A DNA stretch of 64,000 nt from Ruegeria aquimaris (GCF_025751555.1 NZ_JAOWLB010000017.1:43503-107502), one strand, 5' to 3'. Counted from the first letter of the stretch, positions 24,971-34,165 are shown. Numbers and translations: made by a program. Notes: generated from the letters alone by a model not told the origin.

Positions 24971-25861
24971 TTATCGGTCTCCCTTCATGTCATGTCCTTG
25001 GACGATCATCGGCTCGTCAGGAGGGTGACCGCCGTAGAAATCTTTCAGGACCGACACGGCCTGCTCTGCTGTTTCGACGAAGCGGAAGAGGGCGCGATCC
25101 TGCGAAGAGATCATTCCCTCATCGACCAGGAAGTCGAAATCGATCGCCCGGTTCCAGAATTCCCGTCCGAACAGGATGATCGGAAGGCTTTGCATCTTTC
25201 GGGTTTGCACAAGGGTCAGGACTTCGAACAGTTCATCGAGGGTGCCATAGCCGCCGGGAAAGGCCACGAGTGCCTTCGCCCGCATCAGGAAGTGCATTTT
25301 GCGTATGGCGAAGTAGCGAAAACGGAATGCGAGGTCCGGTGTGATGAACGGGTTTGGCCTCTGTTCGCTCGGCAAGGTGACATTCAAACCGGCCGAGCGC
25401 GCTCCGACATCGAAGGCACCGCGGTTCGCAGCCTCCATCACGCCCGGGCCGCCGCCCGTGACGATAACGAAATCCCGGCGTCCGGCCCGTTGAAACTGGT
25501 GCGAGACGAGCTCGGAAAAACGCCGCGCTTCTTCATAGTAGCGCGACCAATGTACCCGGCGTTCGGCTGCCAGAAGTTGTCGTTCGGATGCCGGGTCCTC
25601 CCGGTGGAGCTGTTGAGCTTCTTCCAACTGCTGTTCCGCGACTTCCGGCGAGACGATACGGGCACTGCCAAATACCACCACAGTCGAGTGGATTTCATGG
25701 TGACGCAGTGCGCGTTCTGGCTTGACCAGTTCGAGTTGCAGGCGCACCGGACGCAGATCGTCCTCGGCCAGAAAATCCAAGTCCTCGTGCGCCAATCGAT
25801 ACGCGGGCCCGACGAGGATATGTTCGGTGAGTTCTCTTTCGCTTGTCCGGTCGATGGTCAT
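24971..25861 (-). CDS. LOG family protein (TIGR00730-type)
   Basis: Start at ATG 25861, overlapping the preceding stop (ATGA). The 296-residue product has the Rossmann-like LOG fold with VVVFGSARI, VTGGGPGVMEAANRGA and the catalytic-site motif PGGYGTLDE. Members cleave nucleoside monophosphates to free base and ribose phosphate (cytokinin riboside monophosphate phosphoribohydrolase) or AMP. The N-terminal extension of about 65 residues, rich in charged residues, is longer than in minimal LOG proteins. It lies in one operon with an RNA hydrolase and the RbbA-like exporter. Confidence 0.9.
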   Translation of the reverse strand: MTIDRTSERELTEHILVGPAYRLAHEDLDFLAEDDLRPVRLQLELVKPERALRHHEIHSTVVVFGSARIVSPEVAEQQLEEAQQLHREDPASERQLLAAERRVHWSRYYEEARRFSELVSHQFQRAGRRDFVIVTGGGPGVMEAANRGAFDVGARSAGLNVTLPSEQRPNPFITPDLAFRFRYFAIRKMHFLMRAKALVAFPGGYGTLDELFEVLTLVQTRKMQSLPIILFGREFWNRAIDFDFLVDEGMISSQDRALFRFVETAEQAVSVLKDFYGGHPPDEPMIVQGHDMKGDR

Positions 25862-27273
25862 GGGCTTGGGCCTATTTCGAAACATGCACCCGGTTCAGGA
25901 ACTGTCACCGTCCAGCCCTTCTCGGTTCGAAGCGCGTGCGCGAATTCCAGTGCCGCTGTCTCCTCGCCGTGCACAATGAAGGTCTGATGCGGTGGCGCTC
26001 TGAAACCATCCGCCCAAGCCATGAGCGCCTTCCGGTCCGCATGCGCGGACAGCCCGTTGACCGAGTGAATGGCGGCCCGCACCGGGATGTCGTCTCCAAA
26101 CAGGCGGACCCGCCGGACGCCATCCACAAGCCGCCGACCCAGCGATCCCTTGGCTTGGAACCCGGTGATCATCACAATGGACTCGGGTCGGGGCAGGTTC
26201 TGTCGCAGATGGTGACGGATGCGCCCGGCATCACACATACCGCTGGCCGAGATGATTATCGCCCCTGCGCTGATCTGGTTGAGTGCCTTCGATTCGTCGA
26301 CACTCGATGTGAACTTGAGATAGGGGAGGTCCGCACCCACCTTGTGCCATCCCGCGAGGTTCTTCGCCTGTTCGTCGAACAACTCCAGATGTCGGCGGGT
26401 GATCCTTGTGGCTTCGGTCGCCATCGGCGAGTCCACAAAAATCATCAAGTCGCGAAGTCGTCCTTCGCAGGTGAGCCGATGCAGATGGTAGAGCACCTCT
26501 TGCGTGCGACCGACTGCGAAGGCGGGCACGATAATATTTCCGCCGTCGCCGTGGCGGGTGCGTTCGACGATCTCGATCATCTCGTCCAGAGTTGTGCTCA
26601 GATCCTCGTGCTCGCGGTTCCCATAGGTCGACTCGATCACCAGAATATCAGCATCGGGAATGGGCGTGGGATCCCGCAGGATTGGCCGCCCGGGCTGCCC
26701 CAGATCGCCACTGAACACGATCTTAGTTGTTTCGCCGTCCCCTTCGGATATCCAGACTTCGATGATCGCCGAGCCGAGGATATGGCCGGCGTCGCGGAAC
26801 CGGCAGCACACTTTTCCATGCGGGGTGAGCTTGGTGTCGTAGCGGATCGCGTGAACCTGTTGCAGACAAAGCCTGACATCGTTCATGGTATAGATTGGCT
26901 CTGTCGAAGAGGCTGCACCGCGCTTGGATCTGCGCCAGTGCTTTCGAGCGTCCGATTCCTGAATGTGGGCGCTGTCTGGCAGCATGACGCCTAGCAGATC
27001 CGCTGTCGCTTCGGTTGCGAAAATCGGCCCGGTGAACCCAGCCTTGGTTAGTTTTGGCAGCAGACCGCTGTGGTCGATATGCGCATGTGTCAGAAGAACG
27101 AAATCAATTGATTCCGGGTCGAAACCGAAGGGTTTTCGATTGCGGGCAGGCGCTTCCCGCCCGCCTTGAAACATGCCGCAATCGATCAGAAACCGGACTT
27201 CGCCGGTTTCGACCAGGAAGCAGGAGCCGGTGACTTCGCGCGCCGCGCCCAGAAAGCTGATCTTCGGCGCCAT
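25858..27273 (-). CDS. Beta-CASP metallo-beta-lactamase RNA hydrolase
   Basis: Start at ATG 27273 (MAPKISFLGAAREVTGS), one base after the TetR stop. The 471-residue protein has the metallo-beta-lactamase core (LLTHAHIDHSGLLPKL, FSGDLGQPG), the beta-CASP insert (VIESTYGNREH, PAFAVGRTQEVLYHL, SGMCDAGRIRHHL) and the C-terminal RNA-specificity motif (HSVNGLSAHADRKALMAW). This family includes CPSF73-like endo- and exoribonucleases. It probably processes or degrades RNA; the substrate is unknown. Confidence 0.93.
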   Translation of the reverse strand: MAPKISFLGAAREVTGSCFLVETGEVRFLIDCGMFQGGREAPARNRKPFGFDPESIDFVLLTHAHIDHSGLLPKLTKAGFTGPIFATEATADLLGVMLPDSAHIQESDARKHWRRSKRGAASSTEPIYTMNDVRLCLQQVHAIRYDTKLTPHGKVCCRFRDAGHILGSAIIEVWISEGDGETTKIVFSGDLGQPGRPILRDPTPIPDADILVIESTYGNREHEDLSTTLDEMIEIVERTRHGDGGNIIVPAFAVGRTQEVLYHLHRLTCEGRLRDLMIFVDSPMATEATRITRRHLELFDEQAKNLAGWHKVGADLPYLKFTSSVDESKALNQISAGAIIISASGMCDAGRIRHHLRQNLPRPESIVMITGFQAKGSLGRRLVDGVRRVRLFGDDIPVRAAIHSVNGLSAHADRKALMAWADGFRAPPHQTFIVHGEETAALEFAHALRTEKGWTVTVPEPGACFEIGPSP

Positions 27274-27274
27274 G

Positions 27275-27904
27275 TCACTCCTGCTCCTCGGTATCGCCCG
27301 CCCTAGAAATGCCGTGTAGATAAATGTCAAAAACACGTGGCGCATCGGCGCGCATTTTATCCATGTCGCCGGCGATCAGGGATTGCATCACGAGGCCCTG
27401 AATGGTGCCAATGAACAGCGTGGCCGCCGCCTCGACATCAAGATTGTCGCGCAATTCGCCGCATTCCTTGCCACTCGTAATCATGTCGCGCAGGCGTGCC
27501 GCGTATTGTTTCATCATGCTCTGCGCGAGACGCTTGGCCGGCGTCTGCCGAGCGCCCTGAAGCTCTCCGAACAGCATGCGTGGTGCACCCGGATGATCGG
27601 CAACAAATGCGATGTGGGCGAGAAACATCGCCTCCATCTTTCCCGTAGGCGAAGTGATGTCTTTGGCCGCGCGATCGATCCGGGCCATCAGGTTCTTGGC
27701 CACCCAGTTCATGACCGCTTTCCAAATCGCATCCTTGTTCGGAAAGTGGCGAAAGATCGCGCCCTGTGTCAGCTTCATGTGCTTGGCAATGGCCGCGGTC
27801 GTAATGCTGTCCGGGTTGGAAGATCCGGCCAGGTCGATGACCGCTTCGACCGTAATGTTGCGGCGCTCTTCCGCCGGGATCTTTTTTGGTTTCGTCTTGG
27901 TCAA
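27275..27904 (-). CDS. TetR-family regulator (first of two)
   Basis: Start taken as TTG 27904: it forms a TTGA overlap with the preceding stop and has GGAGA seven bases upstream. ATGs at 27925 and 27943 are alternatives without a clear ribosome site. The roughly 209-residue protein has an N-terminal HTH (ITTAAIAKHMKLTQGAIFRHFPNKDAIW) and a helical ligand domain. Its recognition helix resembles that of the second TetR (38594-39211), and both operons carry nearly the same operator. It is the second gene of the operon it probably represses. Confidence 0.9.
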   Translation of the reverse strand: MTKTKPKKIPAEERRNITVEAVIDLAGSSNPDSITTAAIAKHMKLTQGAIFRHFPNKDAIWKAVMNWVAKNLMARIDRAAKDITSPTGKMEAMFLAHIAFVADHPGAPRMLFGELQGARQTPAKRLAQSMMKQYAARLRDMITSGKECGELRDNLDVEAAATLFIGTIQGLVMQSLIAGDMDKMRADAPRVFDIYLHGISRAGDTEEQE

Positions 27905-28308
27905 TGAAACGTCTCCGTTTGCCATACATATGCAGCCGTCCATATCATCGCGGCCACCATTGAAATGCCGCCGGCCACAACGAGGACCGGCGGAACACCA
28001 AAAAGCACCTCTGCCAGAATGCCCAGAGGCATCAGCAGCCCGAGCAGTGCCAACGCGGATATCCAGCGCCCGGTCCGGGTGTCCGGCGCGCGCGACAGGG
28101 CGAGACCGACCGCAATATTGATGAGCGCGAACAGGTTGCCGTGAACATGCGCAAGCCGCGATTCGAAATGCGCACCCACCGCATAGTCAGCGATCCACTG
28201 CTCCTTGCCCGGCGCGAAATCGCGCAAGAAGATCAGCACGAACCCGTACAGCATGAAAAGCGCCAGGAACGCGAAGCCCGTCACGACATTCGTTTTGCCC
28301 GTCAGCAT
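27901..28308 (-). CDS. Four-helix membrane protein of unknown function
   Basis: A 135-residue protein with four predicted membrane helices (about 8-28, 52-72, 82-102, 106-126). The segment HVHGNLFALINIAVG resembles haem-copper-oxidase-like membrane bundles, and its His residues could bind haem or metal, but I cannot assign a family. It leads the minus-strand operon and lies 64 bases from the AT-rich operator at 28373-28390. Confidence 0.75.
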   Translation of the reverse strand: MLTGKTNVVTGFAFLALFMLYGFVLIFLRDFAPGKEQWIADYAVGAHFESRLAHVHGNLFALINIAVGLALSRAPDTRTGRWISALALLGLLMPLGILAEVLFGVPPVLVVAGGISMVAAMIWTAAYVWQTETFH

Positions 28309-28372
28309 GGGTCTCCTCCTCGGTCAATCGCGGCACTTACCTGCCTTGCCGTGCATCATGGCTTGATTAAAT

Positions 28373-28390
28373 ATAGTAATCAATTACTAT
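28373..28390. promoter_or_regulatory. TetR operator candidate between phaC and the minus-strand operon
   Basis: ATAGTAATCAATTACTAT is an inverted repeat with eight-base arms and a two-base centre in an AT-rich island inside GC-rich DNA. It lies between divergent operons, both of which could be repressed from it. A near copy occurs at 39228-39245 before the second TetR operon. Confidence 0.75.
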
Positions 28391-28481
28391 CTTGATTCGA
28401 GATTGTCCAGCGGTGCCGATGCCATTGACCATCGTCTCGAGATCGCCGGCCGGACATCAGGCAATATCGATGGAGCCGCAG

Positions 28482-30356
28482 ATGTCCGACCAGGTGGTAA
28501 AACTGCGCAATGCGCAAGGAAAGCAGGGGACAGCGCGAGCGGTGCCTGACCGCTCTACGCGCGACATGTCAGACGCTAAGGCTGAGCCGGAACGGGATGC
28601 GGCGATGACGTCTGACACCTATGATCGTCCGGATACACATGATACCCGTCACGAAGCGTTCGACCATGCGGCGCAGGTTTGGCTTTCGCGCTTCACGCAT
28701 GGGTTGTCGCCCGCCGCCCTCATGAACGCATGGTTCGATTGGGCGACGCATATGGTCGCTGCTCCGGGGAAACAGTTGGAAATCGCCGAAAAGGCTGGAG
28801 AAAAGTTCGGTCGGTACATGCGCTATGCAATGGCATGCACAGGTTCGACCAACGCGGTGGCGCCCTGCATTGATCCCCTGCCGCAAGACAACCGGTTTCG
28901 CGGCGATGCTTGGAAAATGCCCCCCTTCAATCTGATTCAGCAAGGTTTTCTGATGCAGCAGCAATGGTGGCACAACGTGGTCACTGATGTACCCGGTGTG
29001 ACCGCTCAGCACGAGCGAGAGTTGCAATTCCTGACGCGCCAGATGCTTGATGTTCTCTCTCCATCCAACTTTCCCGGAACCAACCCCGAGGTTCTGAAAA
29101 AGACGCAACAGACCGGAGGTCTGAACCTGATCCGGGGGTTCCAGAACTACATGGAGGACCTGCAGGATCTCATGGCAGGAGAGGCACGCGATGGCGCCCA
29201 CTCCTTCCAGCCAGGCCGGGACGTGGCGGTAACGAAAGGCAGCATCGTTTACCGCAATCAGTTGATCGAACTCATCCAGTACGCCCCACTCACGGACAAG
29301 GTACGACCTGAGCCGATCCTGATCGTCCCGGCCTGGATCATGAAATACTATATCCTCGACCTCTCGCCGCAAAACTCGTTGGTGCGCTATCTGGTCGAGC
29401 AAGGCCACACCGTCTTCATGATCTCGTGGAAGAACCCCGATGCGGGCGACCGCGACCTGACGCTCGACGACTACCGCCGGCTGGGGGTGATGGCGGCCCT
29501 CGAAGCGATCGGCGGGATCGTCCCGGATCAGAAGGTTCATGCCGTCGGCTATTGCCTCGGCGGTACGCTCCTGTCCATCGCCGCCGCCGCGATGGCGCGC
29601 AATGGCGATGCGCGGCTGGCCTCGCTGTCACTGCTAGCCAGTCAGGTCGATTTCACCGAACCGGGCGAACTGGCACTATTCATCAACGAAAGCCAGCTCG
29701 CGTTCCTTGACAGCGTGATGTGGAAGCAGGGCTATCTTAATACCACGCAAATGGCCGGCGCCTTCCAGATGCTGCGCTCGAACGATCTGATCTGGTCTCG
29801 GATTGTGCGCGAATACCTGATGGGAGAACGCGCCCAGATGAATGATCTTATGGCCTGGAACGCCGACGCGACACGCATGCCGTATCGAATGCATTCGGAA
29901 TACCTGCGCAAGCTCTATCTCAACAACGACCTTGCCGAGGGTAGGCTCAAGGTTGATGGCCGTCCGGTACATGTTTCGGATATCCGGGTGCCGATCTTTG
30001 CCGTGGGCACGGTAAAAGATCATGTGGCACCTTGGCGATCAGCCTTCAAGATCGACATGCTCAGTGACACCGACGTGAGTTTCGCGCTGACCAGCGGTGG
30101 GCACAATGCCGGGATCGTCTCCGAGCTGGGCCACCCGCGCCGAACTTACCGGGTGCGGCACCGCAAGGCCGAGGATCTGCACATGGATCCCGACACGTGG
30201 CTGAACGAGACGCCCGAGCGGGAGGGGTCATGGTGGCCTGCGTGGGTAGACTGGCTGACCGCGCACTCGGGCGACATGAGCGGCCCGCCGCCGATGGGGT
30301 GCAAGGATCATCCGCCGCTCGAAGACGCGCCGGGGACTAATGTGTTTCAGAAATAA
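28482..30356 (+). CDS. phaC: Class I-like poly(3-hydroxyalkanoate) synthase
   Basis: Start at ATG 28482, six bases after GGAG; in-frame TTG 28392 and ATG 28470 are possible longer starts. The 624-residue protein has the PhaC N-terminal domain (LSPAALMNAWFDWATHM) and an alpha/beta-hydrolase catalytic domain with the lipase-like box GYCLGG (catalytic Cys358), Asp in VGTVKDHVAPW and His in SGGHNAGIV. PhaC polymerises 3-hydroxyacyl-CoA into storage polymer. No phaA, phaB or phasin is nearby, so precursors must come from the host. It diverges from the TetR operon across one shared operator. Confidence 0.95.
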   Translation: MSDQVVKLRNAQGKQGTARAVPDRSTRDMSDAKAEPERDAAMTSDTYDRPDTHDTRHEAFDHAAQVWLSRFTHGLSPAALMNAWFDWATHMVAAPGKQLEIAEKAGEKFGRYMRYAMACTGSTNAVAPCIDPLPQDNRFRGDAWKMPPFNLIQQGFLMQQQWWHNVVTDVPGVTAQHERELQFLTRQMLDVLSPSNFPGTNPEVLKKTQQTGGLNLIRGFQNYMEDLQDLMAGEARDGAHSFQPGRDVAVTKGSIVYRNQLIELIQYAPLTDKVRPEPILIVPAWIMKYYILDLSPQNSLVRYLVEQGHTVFMISWKNPDAGDRDLTLDDYRRLGVMAALEAIGGIVPDQKVHAVGYCLGGTLLSIAAAAMARNGDARLASLSLLASQVDFTEPGELALFINESQLAFLDSVMWKQGYLNTTQMAGAFQMLRSNDLIWSRIVREYLMGERAQMNDLMAWNADATRMPYRMHSEYLRKLYLNNDLAEGRLKVDGRPVHVSDIRVPIFAVGTVKDHVAPWRSAFKIDMLSDTDVSFALTSGGHNAGIVSELGHPRRTYRVRHRKAEDLHMDPDTWLNETPEREGSWWPAWVDWLTAHSGDMSGPPPMGCKDHPPLEDAPGTNVFQK

Positions 30357-30394
30357 CGCATCAGCAGACGCTGAGCAGAATTGGAGTGAGAAAC

Positions 30395-30811
30395 ATGCAA
30401 AACAGGCGATGGGATATCCTGATTGCGGCGGTTGTCGTCACGCTTTTCGGCTTGCTGACGGTGTTGTCAGGCGGGCGCGCACTCTTCGGTGGCCTGGAGG
30501 CCCGTGCGGCGGTCGGCGATGCGGTCCCCTTCGTTCTATGGTTCAACTTCCTGGCCGGCTTTGCCTATGTTGCCGCAGGTATCGGGCTCATTTTGCAGAC
30601 AAACTGGGCGACCAAGCTCTCGATCGCAATCCTCGTCGCCACCGTTCTGGTGATGATCGCCTTCGGAGTCCACGTTCTGCTTGGCGGCGCCTATGAGATG
30701 CGGACGGTCTGGGCCATGAGCTTGCGGACCGTCGTCTGGGGCGTCGTTGTCGGCCTCGTGATCCGCAATCCGGACGGATCCACGCCAGAGCCGCTAGACG
30801 AACGTCCCTGA
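30395..30811 (+). CDS. Four-helix membrane protein of unknown function
   Basis: Start at ATG 30395 with GGAGTGAG upstream. The 138-residue protein has four membrane helices (about 8-28, 48-68, 75-95, 105-125) and a short hydrophilic tail rich in Pro and Glu. I recognise no family. It follows phaC by 38 bases and precedes the cytochrome c gene, so it probably belongs to the same transcript. Its layout is like that of the 135-residue membrane protein encoded divergently at 27901-28308. Confidence 0.75.
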   Translation: MQNRRWDILIAAVVVTLFGLLTVLSGGRALFGGLEARAAVGDAVPFVLWFNFLAGFAYVAAGIGLILQTNWATKLSIAILVATVLVMIAFGVHVLLGGAYEMRTVWAMSLRTVVWGVVVGLVIRNPDGSTPEPLDERP

Positions 30812-30847
30812 TTCAGTGAAGTGATGCAGGACCAGGAGGGTCTGAAA

Positions 30848-31336
30848 GTGTCACACTACAGAAAGACAAACCAGTTCCCGTTCATTGCTGTTGCGTTGGC
30901 AATAGCGGTCGGGCTGGGATTTGGTGTGCCAGCGACGGGACAGGATGCGGGGCCGGTTTCCCCGAATCTGACGCCGAAGCTGCGCGATCTGCTGCGCCAG
31001 GAGATGCTGTCGATCGAACAGGCCAGCAAGGATATCCTCTCGGCGCTGATCGCCGGAGACGACGCCCGCGTCGCGGGGCTGGCGCAACAGATCTACGACA
31101 GTTTCATCCTGCAGCAATCCATGACGCCCGATGACAAACAGGATCTGATGGCCGCGGTACCCAAGGATTTCGTAACCCGGGATCAAGCCTTTCACCGGCT
31201 TTCGGCCGATCTGGCACAAGCCGGACGCGATGGCGACAGGGAAGCGCAACATGCAGGTTTCGGTCGGATGATGGAGGCCTGTACCGCCTGCCACGTACGC
31301 TATGCAGCGGATCGCTTTCCGATGCTCGCTGAATAG
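30848..31336 (+). CDS. Exported c-type cytochrome-like protein, one haem site near C-terminus
   Basis: Start at GTG 30848, with AGGAGG eight bases upstream (30834-30839). The 162-residue product has a signal peptide (cut near ATGQDA), an all-helical body and a single CTACH haem-binding motif close to the C-terminus followed by RYAADRFP. A C-terminal CxxCH on a four-helix fold is the layout of cytochrome c', a class that binds NO and CO. The adjacent truncated haemoglobin fits a gas-binding role. Confidence 0.8.
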   Translation: MSHYRKTNQFPFIAVALAIAVGLGFGVPATGQDAGPVSPNLTPKLRDLLRQEMLSIEQASKDILSALIAGDDARVAGLAQQIYDSFILQQSMTPDDKQDLMAAVPKDFVTRDQAFHRLSADLAQAGRDGDREAQHAGFGRMMEACTACHVRYAADRFPMLAE

Positions 31337-31391
31337 ACGGGCTGCGGCCGCAGGGATACGCGATACTCACCCGATCTCCTGCGGATCGTAT

Positions 31392-31435
31392 GGACGGCGC
31401 CGACGACAGAGAGAACGAGGTCGTCGGCGCCGTCC
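31392..31435. other. Perfect 16-bp inverted repeat between cytochrome and haemoglobin genes
   Basis: GGACGGCGCCGACGAC (31392-31407) and its exact reverse complement (31420-31435) flank a 12-base A/G-rich loop. There is no T tract on either side. As RNA it would form a very stable hairpin in the 143-base gap. It could be a stability or processing element, or a DNA site; a self-complementary CTGCGGCCGCAG lies at 31342-31353 in the same gap. Confidence 0.8.
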
Positions 31436-31479
31436 AGTTCTTGCGACAAATGTCCGTCGGATCGCGAAGGAGGCGCGAC

Positions 31480-31947
31480 ATGTCCGGCGTTTTCACTGTT
31501 GAACAGGAGTATTCTCCAAGAACCCGCGCCCAACTGAGGCAGGCGGCCGAAGTATTGGGGATCGACGAGGAATACCTTCGGCGGATGACCAAATTCTTCG
31601 TGGCACGCATCCGTGCGGACAAGCGGTTGGGGCGGATAGGTGCGACTGGGACGGCGGACGATGAAGACCGGCAAGTCGAACGGATGGTGGCTTTCTGGTC
31701 TTCGATCGCACTGCACAGGGACGTCTATTCCGGTGATCTGGTCACGGCCCATCGAAACCTGAGCGGGCTCCAAAGGCAGGACTTCGACCAGTGGCTGGAG
31801 CTTTTCCAAGCCACGCTTGAAGAGACGGCGCCAACGGTGGATGCGGCCAACTATCTCCTGTCGCGTACCGAGATTATCGCAAGAGAACTGGAGCGGATGC
31901 TATTCGAATGTCCACGTGAACCCAAAACTCACACTGACGCGAAATAG
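31480..31947 (+). CDS. Group III truncated haemoglobin-like protein
   Basis: Start at ATG 31480 with GAAGGAGG upstream. The 155-residue protein matches the group III layout and aligns with the one at 46202-46645: FFVARIRADKRLGRI, MVAFWSSIALHRDVYSGD, then AHRNLSGL (proximal His candidate in AHRNL, aligned with AHVGL), WLELFQATLEET. Such globins bind O2 and NO and are linked to nitrosative stress. It is the last gene of the phaC run. The glycine-rich insert after RIGATGTADDEDRQ is unlike the second copy, so ligand chemistry may differ. Confidence 0.85.
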   Translation: MSGVFTVEQEYSPRTRAQLRQAAEVLGIDEEYLRRMTKFFVARIRADKRLGRIGATGTADDEDRQVERMVAFWSSIALHRDVYSGDLVTAHRNLSGLQRQDFDQWLELFQATLEETAPTVDAANYLLSRTEIIARELERMLFECPREPKTHTDAK

Positions 31948-32073
31948 GTCGATTAGCGGAACAACGAAACGATTCAGGGCCCATTCCAAGGCAGGGTGCC
32001 GATTTGACCGCCCGAACGTCCGGGTGCGGCATCGCGATGGATTGGGTTGATGACCCAACAAATGGTAAAAACA

Positions 32074-32547
32074 TCATTCTACCGGGATCAACCACATGCC
32101 ATTGGAGGCACGATATGTGCGTTCCGGTTCGGTTACAAATGTCAGGCACTCATCCGCTTTTCTCGGTCCGGTCTCCAGTTTGACGCAAAGCCGGTCGCCA
32201 GAAATCATCCATCGGCCCGTTCCGGTGCCAAGCGGCGAACGCATCGTGACCGTCCCGTCGATGCCATACTGCAACGAAACCGACAGGATGCCCTTCCGTC
32301 CCTGGAAGGTGTGACCGATAATCCGATCTTCGATTGCTGCAGCTGATAGCGTTTCCTGCGCATCGCTCCTCATGCAGAGTGCGATCAGAATGGTGGCCGC
32401 CAGGAGGCCGGTTTTCAGGTATTGCGGTAACGGGCATCCCCTGTTGGCTGGACGTCGCCCGACTCTGGATTCGGCCTCAAGGGGCATCCTTGAAGAAAGT
32501 CCGTCGGCAAAACGCCCATGAAGTCTGCAATATGCTTCAACCGGCAT
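32074..32547 (-). CDS. Small exported or membrane-anchored protein, unknown
   Basis: Start at ATG 32547 with AAGGAG seven bases upstream. The 157-residue protein has about 40 polar residues, then a hydrophobic stretch (LKTGLLAATILIALCM) ending before SDAQET, and a roughly 90-residue beta-rich domain (GHTFQGRKG, YGIDGTVTM, GTGRWMISGDRLCVKLE, ECLTFV) with two cysteines that may pair. The domain looks like a small secreted lipocalin-like fold, without proof. It overlaps the BCCT gene end by 11 bases and is the last gene of this operon. Confidence 0.65.
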   Translation of the reverse strand: MPVEAYCRLHGRFADGLSSRMPLEAESRVGRRPANRGCPLPQYLKTGLLAATILIALCMRSDAQETLSAAAIEDRIIGHTFQGRKGILSVSLQYGIDGTVTMRSPLGTGTGRWMISGDRLCVKLETGPRKADECLTFVTEPERTYRASNGMWLIPVE

Positions 32548-34165
32548 TATGTTCTCCTTCCTGCTTCGTATCGATGCCTGTCCATGGCTCGATGGGCAGG
32601 CGTGTTTTCTCGGGATCACGTGGAGCTTGAGGTTCGCTTCGCAAAGCTTTCAGGAATCCGATTACCATAGCCAAAACGACGAGCGAAAATGGCAGCCCCG
32701 CGATCACGACGGCTGACTGCAGCGTGGTCACGCCGCCGCCTGCCAACAAGACGGCCGTCAATGCGCCAATGCCCACGCCCCAGACAATCCTAGGTGTGAC
32801 CGGTGGGTCAGATTCTCCGAGCGTAAGAATTGTGGTGATCACGAGAATGCCCGAGTCCGCCGATGTGACGAAGAACGTCGCAATCAGAACTGTCGCGATG
32901 ATGGCCGCCACGGTCGAAAGACCGGGGGTCGCGATGACATCGATGGTTTCATACAGCGCCAAGGTGACGTCGCGGGTGACGGCATCGGCTATTCCTCCGA
33001 GTCCATAGAGTTCATAGTGCAATGCCGTGCCACCAAGACCACCGATCCAGATCAGGCTGAACAAGGTCGGCACCAGGAGCACGGCGAACACGAACTCGCG
33101 CAAGGTGCGCCCGCGCGAGATCCGCGCGATGAACATCCCGACGAACGGTGTCCATGAAAGCCACCAGCCCCAGTAGAACACGGTCCAGGACTGTTGCCAC
33201 CCGGACGTACCGGTCACATTGGTCCAGAAGCTCATCTCAATGAGGTGTTGCCCGTAGCTGCCGGCGGTCTGGATTATGAAGCGCAGAAGCCAACTCGTCG
33301 GTCCGACGATCAAAAAGAACATAAGCAACCCGACACCGAGCCACATGTTTCCGATACTGAGCCAGCGCACACCACGGCGTACTCCGGAAACCACCGAAAA
33401 GATCGCCAAGCTCGTTACAAACAGAATGATCGTCAACTGACGGCCAACCGAATTGTCGATGCCAATCAGCCAGTGGAGTCCAGCATTCATTTGCGCGGCT
33501 CCTAGCCCAAGCGTCGTGGCGATTCCAAAAACCGTACTGACGACGGCGAAGGTATCCACCAGATCCCCGCGCCAGCCGTAGATACGTTCGCCGATCAACG
33601 GATAGAGAGCAGACCGCGTTGTCAGCGGTAGGTTTCCGCGATAGCTGAAATAAGCCAGCATTGCGCCCATCAGGGCGAAGATGGACCAACCGTGCAGGCC
33701 CCAGTGGAACAACGTCAGCCGCGCGGCGTCCACCGCTGCTTCCGCTGTTCCGGGTTTGCCGCTGAACGGATTGCCCTGAAAATGGCTGATGGGTTCGGCG
33801 ATGCTCCAGAACAGCAGCCCAACCCCGGTGCCGGCCGCGAAAAGCATCGCGATCCATGATACCATCCCGAATTCGGGACGCTCGTTATCCTTACCCAGGC
33901 GCACGTTTCTGTAACGCCCTAGACCGAGCCATAGAACGATTACCAGGATGACCGTGACGAGCAGTACATAGTACCATCCGAGCGTGGGCCCGGTTGCGGA
34001 TCGGACATCGGACAGAGCCTCTGCAACCAGATCCGGGCGCCACGTTCCCAGCATGACCCAAAGCCCGACCAGTCCCGTGGCCGCGGTGGTCGCGCGAGTG
34101 TTCAACCCTCGAAACGGTCCTTTTGGAAAGACATGCGGGCGCCGGACCGGCGATGTCTCAATCAT
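32537..34165 (-). CDS. BCCT-family osmolyte transporter
   Basis: A 542-residue transporter with 12 membrane helices. The BCCT signatures are visible: MLFAAGTGVGLLFWSIAEPISHF and the Trp-rich substrate region TVFYWGWWLSWTPFVGMFIARISRGRT-like segment. BCCT carriers move betaine, choline or carnitine with Na+ or H+. Its place downstream of an RND pump and a TetR regulator suggests joint stress control. The substrate cannot be read from sequence alone. Confidence 0.94.
   Translation of the reverse strand: MIETSPVRRPHVFPKGPFRGLNTRATTAATGLVGLWVMLGTWRPDLVAEALSDVRSATGPTLGWYYVLLVTVILVIVLWLGLGRYRNVRLGKDNERPEFGMVSWIAMLFAAGTGVGLLFWSIAEPISHFQGNPFSGKPGTAEAAVDAARLTLFHWGLHGWSIFALMGAMLAYFSYRGNLPLTTRSALYPLIGERIYGWRGDLVDTFAVVSTVFGIATTLGLGAAQMNAGLHWLIGIDNSVGRQLTIILFVTSLAIFSVVSGVRRGVRWLSIGNMWLGVGLLMFFLIVGPTSWLLRFIIQTAGSYGQHLIEMSFWTNVTGTSGWQQSWTVFYWGWWLSWTPFVGMFIARISRGRTLREFVFAVLLVPTLFSLIWIGGLGGTALHYELYGLGGIADAVTRDVTLALYETIDVIATPGLSTVAAIIATVLIATFFVTSADSGILVITTILTLGESDPPVTPRIVWGVGIGALTAVLLAGGGVTTLQSAVVIAGLPFSLVVLAMVIGFLKALRSEPQAPRDPEKTRLPIEPWTGIDTKQEGEHNAG

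Noticed and set aside
25843..26994. Long open frame (383 codons) on the plus strand
   Set aside because: Antisense to the beta-CASP hydrolase with all its motifs. No recognisable protein features.
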